Positions 6,463 to 9,897 of a stretch of DNA of 9,897 nt are shown here, piece by piece. Position 1 is the stretch's first letter. Each line of letters opens with the position of its first letter. Both the position numbers and the translations under genes were made by a program. Under the pieces are notes generated by a model. That model was not told the DNA's origin, ran no database searches, and worked only from the letters and a program-made list of their open reading frames with translations. Origin of the DNA: JBOHBN01 sp050698355 (GTDB lineage: Bacteria; Actinomycetota; Actinomycetes; Streptosporangiales; WHST01); assembly GCA_050698355.1 (NCBI GenBank), contig JBOHBN010000392.1, positions 1 to 9,897 on the forward strand, given 5' to 3'.

Positions 6463-6816
6463 TCAAGTGAAGCTGTTCAGGAGGACGACGACACCGTAGC
6501 CGGAGCTGGGTATCAGTTCTACTGGGCGCTGTACCGGGTTAGTGAGCCGCGGTGTGAGACCCGCTTGGGGGTGATGCCCGGGCCGCTGTTGTCCCAGCCG
6601 ACCGCGTAGCCGCTCGCGTGCGGTTGTGGGGTTTGGGACTCGCGGACCAGTACCGCGGGGAGCAGCAGTACGTGCCCGTTCGGGGCGACTCCGTGGTGGC
6701 TCTGCATTGCCGGCCACAGCGCCAGGTCGTGGGCGGTGCTGACGACACCACCGCTCCCGGCGACGAATGTGTCCATCTCTGGCAACGGCAGAGATCCGCC
6801 GCGGTTGACGACGGCC
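6463..6816 (-). pseudogene. Truncated, frameshifted serine hydrolase remnant
   Basis: This is the C-terminal part of a beta-lactamase-fold serine hydrolase. Readable pieces are LPEMDTFVAGSGGVVSTAHD, then LVRESQTPQPHASGYAVGWD and RVSHRGSLTRYSAQ, which holds the third active-site motif (HRG). The frame then hits TAG at 6519-6521. One base over, the sequence continues as ELIPSSGYGVVVLLNSFT to a TGA at 6463-6465, so a single base is missing near 6521. At the 5' end homology stops about 6816, just after an in-frame TAG. The catalytic SxxK and YxN regions are absent. It is therefore a dead fragment, not a copy of the intact hydrolase at 632-2113, to which it shows only family-level resemblance. Confidence 0.82.
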
Positions 6817-6957
6817 CCGAGACACTACAGTCGCCTTCCGCCAGTTTGGGCAGGCGGCGCCTGTAAACTCCGTGCCGGCTGCTTGTGAAGCCTGATGGGC
6901 ATCGACGGCAAGGGCGTGGCCGCGAAACTCGCGCCTGATCGGCGGAGCGGAGATGTC

Positions 6958-8370
6958 ATGAGCGACTCTGGAACTGGCCTAAGGCGAGAACTGACACTTT
7001 TCGGCATAATCGCCATCGCCGCTGGGTCCGTCCTAGGCGGGTGGCTGGCAGAAGCGCCTTACTGGTTCCAACTCACCGGGGCTGGAGCGGCCTTCGTTTT
7101 CCCGATTCTCGCGGTGCTCCTGGTCCCAGTCGGACTAGCCTTCTCGGAACTAACATCCATGTTGCCGTTTTCGTCTGCTGTCGATGTCTGGTCCGGCAAT
7201 GCCATGCATCCCACGGTTGGATGGGCAACGCAATGGCTGTTCTTCCTGGTGCAAGTCGTTGAGCCGCCGTTGGTCGCCTACATCTTCGTGTCGGCCGCTG
7301 GTTATTTCGTTGATGTGCCAACTGCCGTCAAGCCTTTGATAGCGATCGGCATAATGGTGCTATGGTATATCTTCTCAAACCTTAGGATCAATCTTACAGG
7401 GATTCTGGCTATCGTATTCTTCATAGCCATGCTGGTAATCACTGTAATTGTCTCGATCTACTTCTTCCTCAGTGGCCATTGGCATCTAGTGAATATTTCA
7501 CAGCACGGTGGCTTCTTTCCATTCGGGTTTACTGGCGCGGTGCTGGGTGGTGCAGCATTAGTACTAAAGTACATTGGCTTTGGTATGACACCTACGCTGA
7601 TACAGGAAGCAAGGTTTCCTGCCAAGAAGATGGTAACAGTAATAATCTCGGCATTGTTCATACCAGCCGTCGTCTACCTACTTGCTACGCTCGCGATGGG
7701 TGGTCTAGCACCCCATGCCACAATCGCTAGGATGAGCCTTCCGGCACCGGAACTGGTGGGCAAGCTAGACATGGTAGGCGCTATTGCGATCCTTGCAATA
7801 ATCGCTGGCCTCCTATACGCGTTCACAACGTTGATGGGGTTCTGGGCATCATCTGCTCGCGTACTTTATGGCTCATCCCAGTTGAGACAGTTGCCACCTT
7901 GGTTCACCAAGACAAACTCACAGGGGCAGCCCTACATCGCCAACCTAGTGGTGTTGGCGTTTGGAGTGTTCTTCGCCATCTTCACTAATACAAATTTCGT
8001 GCAGTACATATACTCGCTGTCGGTTGTCGCTGCGGGAGCGGTGTACTTCATGGTTTGCCTATCGGCCTATATCCTAAGAGACAAGCATCCAGAATGGGAA
8101 CGTCCATACCGGACGCCTGCTGGCAAGCCCCTGTTTGTGATCGGCATGGCTGTCTCCGCTGCTGTAGCAATTGTCGGCGTGACCTTACTGCCGGCGAATG
8201 CCTGGCTGCCGATCGCCATCTATGTGGTTATAGGGATCCTGATCCCCTTCGCAATGAAATACTATCGAAGGCAGCACGGGTATGCCTATGATCCCATCGT
8301 CTTAACGCCGGACGATGCTGTAGACACTGCGTACGAAATTCCTGACAGGAAGGGTACACAAGAGCAGTGA
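6958..8370 (+). CDS. APC-superfamily amino-acid permease
   Basis: A 470-aa integral membrane transporter with twelve hydrophobic segments, from LTLFGIIAIAAGSVLGGWLA near the N-terminus to WLPIAIYVVIGILIPFAM near the C-terminus. A polar tail follows (YDPIVLTPDDAVDTAYEIPD). Features that fit the amino-acid/polyamine/organocation family are the glycine-rich broken first helix, the FSELTSMLPFSSAVDVW segment after helix 2 and the RPYRTPAGKPL loop before helix 11. Substrate unknown. ATG at 6958 is preferred because GGAG at 6949-6952 lies 5 nt upstream; an in-frame ATG at 6895 lacks a ribosome site. Codon use differs sharply from all neighbours: many A/T-ending codons and TTA leucine at 7558, 8185 and 8302, suggesting recent acquisition. 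It stands alone, with no obvious terminator. Confidence 0.9.
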   Translation: MSDSGTGLRRELTLFGIIAIAAGSVLGGWLAEAPYWFQLTGAGAAFVFPILAVLLVPVGLAFSELTSMLPFSSAVDVWSGNAMHPTVGWATQWLFFLVQVVEPPLVAYIFVSAAGYFVDVPTAVKPLIAIGIMVLWYIFSNLRINLTGILAIVFFIAMLVITVIVSIYFFLSGHWHLVNISQHGGFFPFGFTGAVLGGAALVLKYIGFGMTPTLIQEARFPAKKMVTVIISALFIPAVVYLLATLAMGGLAPHATIARMSLPAPELVGKLDMVGAIAILAIIAGLLYAFTTLMGFWASSARVLYGSSQLRQLPPWFTKTNSQGQPYIANLVVLAFGVFFAIFTNTNFVQYIYSLSVVAAGAVYFMVCLSAYILRDKHPEWERPYRTPAGKPLFVIGMAVSAAVAIVGVTLLPANAWLPIAIYVVIGILIPFAMKYYRRQHGYAYDPIVLTPDDAVDTAYEIPDRKGTQEQ

Positions 8371-8608
8371 TCCTGTGCCTCTCGCGCGCATGAGCGGACA
8401 CTGGAGCGACCCGTCCTGACCCTGGGCCAAGAATTTGCCTTGGCCGGCGAAGTGCCCCGAACGCCTAGGCGCGGCCGTTCGTAGTCGCGTTCGCGAGTCT
8501 TCGGTCCGACGAACTTGCCGACCACCAGCGTCGAGCGCGCAACCATCCGGTCCGGGTCGTCGCCCGACCCGACGTGGCCGGACCAGCGACTACCCGAAGG
8601 ACCAGTCC
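8371..8608. other. Gene-free spacer after the permease
   Basis: I see no gene, strong hairpin or repeat here. Short open frames exist on both strands but lack ribosome sites and recognisable motifs. GC content returns to the high level of the rest of the window soon after the permease stop, so the composition change is tied to the permease gene itself. Confidence 0.4.
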
Positions 8609-9562
8609 TCAGCCCGTGGTCTTGGTTTTGATGAGCGGCGCGTCCCGCATGAACTTCCGGAACCCGACGCTGTAGTAGAGCCCACGCGCGGCGGGATGCC
8701 CCGGCGCACCTAAGCAGGCGACCGTCATATGAGTGGCCCCGGCGGCCCGCGCCAGATGCATCCCGTGCAGAAGCATCGCCCTTCCCAGTCCCAGACGCCG
8801 ATAGCCCGGATGCGTCCCGACCGGCTCGAACTCAGCGGTCTTGTTCGCTTCGTCGAGCCACATGATCGTCGAGGATGCCATCGTTCCGTCCGGCGCCTCC
8901 ACCAGGATGTGCAGGTCGCCCCGATACGTCGCCGTCTGCCGGACACCTTCGTAGCCCTCGGCCGTGTACGTCGAGGGAGCCCAGGCGTCCAGATGGGCCT
9001 GGATCGCGGCCTTCGGCCCGGCCTCGTCGGCGGTGCGGAACCGGAATCCGACTGGCAGTACCGGCTGGTCGACGTTGGTGAGGTCCCGCTCGTTCAGCTG
9101 GGTCCAGGACCCGGCGTCGCCGAGCGAGGCCGGGTCGGTCTCATAGCCGTGCGCCGCCCATCGCTTCAGGGCGAACGCATCGGCGGCGCTCGGCATCAAC
9201 GTACGCTCGATGTCCGCCGCCGTACCGTCGTACCAGTCGATCACCTCGTCAACCAGCCTGGCGTGGTCGGGATGGACCTGATACGCCAGGTACGCGCCGG
9301 TGACGTCCTTGACCGACCCGTCGCTCCGCCTCACCTGGTGCGGAAGATAGGCCGAGCTCCAGGCCACCAGATCCCCGCCAGAGAACCACAGCCGACGCGG
9401 CCAGCTTGCGCCGTCGCTCGCGTGCCCCTTGCCCCAGATCCAGGCCAGCTCGCCGAACGACGCGTCGCTGTTCACCAGATCCGGGCGGGTGGCGGTGACA
9501 CGTTGCGCCAGACCCTGCATGAGCTGCACGTCTGCGGCGGTCACAAGCTCGACGTCCGTCAT
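8609..9562 (-). CDS. GNAT-family N-acetyltransferase, two-part
   Basis: A 317-aa protein about twice the length of a single GNAT domain. The C-terminal half (about 170-310) carries the acetyl-CoA site: EPVGTHPGYRRLGLGRAMLLHGM, where RRLGLG (255-260) is the pyrophosphate-binding R/QxxGxG/A loop. It ends with ARGLYYSVGFRKF, the usual last strand and helix. The N-terminal half (1-150) has a GNAT-like layout (GELAWIWGKGH, GAYLAYQVHPDHARLVDEVIDW) but no intact binding loop, so it looks like a degenerate second GNAT domain. The acceptor is unknown. ATG at 9562 has no ribosome site at normal spacing (GGAG lies about 20 nt away), so initiation may be leaderless. Not in an operon with its neighbours. 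Confidence 0.85.
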   Translation of the reverse strand: MTDVELVTAADVQLMQGLAQRVTATRPDLVNSDASFGELAWIWGKGHASDGASWPRRLWFSGGDLVAWSSAYLPHQVRRSDGSVKDVTGAYLAYQVHPDHARLVDEVIDWYDGTAADIERTLMPSAADAFALKRWAAHGYETDPASLGDAGSWTQLNERDLTNVDQPVLPVGFRFRTADEAGPKAAIQAHLDAWAPSTYTAEGYEGVRQTATYRGDLHILVEAPDGTMASSTIMWLDEANKTAEFEPVGTHPGYRRLGLGRAMLLHGMHLARAAGATHMTVACLGAPGHPAARGLYYSVGFRKFMRDAPLIKTKTTG

Positions 9563-9755
9563 AGTGCGTCACTGTGTCAGGACTCCACAAAGCCGTCGAA
9601 CCGTTTTCCGGGCCCGGCGCGCGCGGCAGTCAACAGCGCAAGGCGCGAAGCACATCGTCGTGACGGCGGAGCCGATGGCGGGCCGGGCAGCCAGCTCCCT
9701 CGATTACGCCGGCCGAGTGCCGAGATCGACCGACGCGTCTTGACCTGCAGGGGGG

Positions 9756-9774
9756 AATAGCACCCTAATAGCAC
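9756..9774. repeat. Short tandem direct repeat AATAGCAC
   Basis: AATAGCAC occurs at 9756-9763 and again at 9767-9774, with an 11-bp period, about one helical turn. The tract is A/T-richer than its surroundings. It could be a paired binding site for a regulator, or chance; no gene start lies close by on either strand. Confidence 0.35.
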
Positions 9775-9792
9775 GGCGGGCCCTGAGAGACA

Positions 9793-9834
9793 CGAGAGAC
9801 GCCTCCCGCCAAACCGGGGAGGCGCCTGCTCTCG
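9793..9834 (-). terminator. Terminator-like hairpin downstream of tRNA-Gly
   Basis: The inner arms CGCCTCCC (9800-9807) and GGGAGGCG (9817-9824) pair over 8 bp with a 9-nt loop. An outer CGAGAG (9793-9798) / CTCTCG (9829-9834) stem extends it across a small bulge. On the minus strand it begins about 28 nt past the tRNA 3' end, where a terminator for the tRNA transcript is expected. No T-run follows. Confidence 0.7.
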
Positions 9835-9862
9835 TTGCTGTATAAGGGCTTTCGGGGATGGG

Positions 9863-9897
9863 AGCGGGTGACGGGAATCGAACCCGCGTTGTCAGCT
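9863..9897 (-). tRNA. tRNA-Gly, 3' part only (window edge)
   Basis: Read on the minus strand, the last bases give the end of an anticodon stem (AGCTGA), a short variable loop and a T-arm. The T-arm has stem GCGGG / CCCGT (outer G-T pair) and loop TTCGATT. Then come the acceptor strand CACCCGC (9864-9870) and discriminator T (9863). Discriminator U with a GCGGGTG-type acceptor is characteristic of bacterial tRNA-Gly. The AGCTGA stem and the C-rich acceptor recall the CCC-anticodon isoacceptor of actinobacteria, but the anticodon lies outside the window. CCA is not encoded, because CCC follows the discriminator. Confidence 0.85.

Larger units (their letters stand above)
9563..9862. other. Spacer between the GNAT gene and tRNA-Gly
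   Basis: This 300-bp stretch holds the presumed GNAT promoter (no clear -10/-35 pair found), an 8-bp direct repeat at 9756-9774 and the hairpin downstream of the tRNA. A 65-codon minus-strand frame starting at 9774 lacks a ribosome site and family resemblance and is not called as a gene. Confidence 0.4.

Noticed and set aside
6463..6825. Programmed frameshifting in the serine hydrolase remnant
   Set aside because: The 5' two thirds, including the nucleophile region, are missing, so a functional product is not possible; simple decay explains it.
8286..8546. Minus-strand frame of 86 codons after the permease
   Set aside because: It overlaps the permease C-terminus, has no ribosome site and no family resemblance.
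9577..9774. Minus-strand frame of 65 codons
   Set aside because: No ribosome site, low-complexity Arg/Pro/Ser content, and its start lies in the direct repeat.
1..9897. CRISPR array, insertion sequence, integrase or defence genes
   Set aside because: No regularly spaced repeats, terminal inverted repeats flanking a transposase, or recombinase motifs were found on either strand.

Overview
The window is high-GC DNA with GTG starts, dense short operons and regulator families typical of Actinomycetota. It most likely comes from an actinomycete chromosome; the genus cannot be told from this sequence. A partial tRNA-Gly sits at the right edge. Every protein assignment rests on motifs read by eye, not on a database search.

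Layout. (1) 1-2113: a hairpin, then an ArsR-type winged-helix regulator that overlaps by one base a membrane-anchored beta-lactamase-fold serine hydrolase. The regulator has a well-formed candidate promoter/operator at its start codon. (2) 2115-2582: a 17-bp-stem hairpin between convergent gene ends, and an unrecognised 153-aa protein on the minus strand. (3) 2583-4162: a divergent promoter region with a palindrome, an IclR-family regulator and, 23 nt downstream, a HAD-family phosphatase. (4) 4163-4500: a gene-poor stretch with a strong palindrome and a possible frameshifted minus-strand gene remnant. (5) 4501-5303: a translationally coupled pair, a PPOX-type (F420/flavin) oxidoreductase and a MmcQ/YjbR protein. 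(6) 5314-6339, minus: a mandelate-racemase-type enolase-superfamily enzyme that retains almost all catalytic residues but lacks a 20-residue block holding the third metal ligand. (7) 6463-6816, minus: the frameshifted, 5'-truncated remnant of a second serine hydrolase. (8) 6958-8370: a 12-helix APC-type amino-acid permease whose A/T-rich codon use, including TTA leucine codons, differs from its neighbours and suggests acquisition. (9) 8609-9562, minus: a large two-part GNAT acetyltransferase. (10) 9563-9897: a spacer with a short direct repeat, a terminator-like hairpin and the 3' half of tRNA-Gly.

How the parts work together. The two left modules each look like a regulator with its effector enzyme (ArsR/serine hydrolase, IclR/HAD). 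The 5300-8400 stretch looks like a region of turnover: a deleted enzyme, a hydrolase remnant and a compositionally foreign transporter lie side by side. I see no integrase, transposase, CRISPR array or recognisable defence system. The strongest unusual observation is the exact in-frame loss of one beta/alpha element from the mandelate-racemase-like enzyme; I do not see a clear new multi-gene system.
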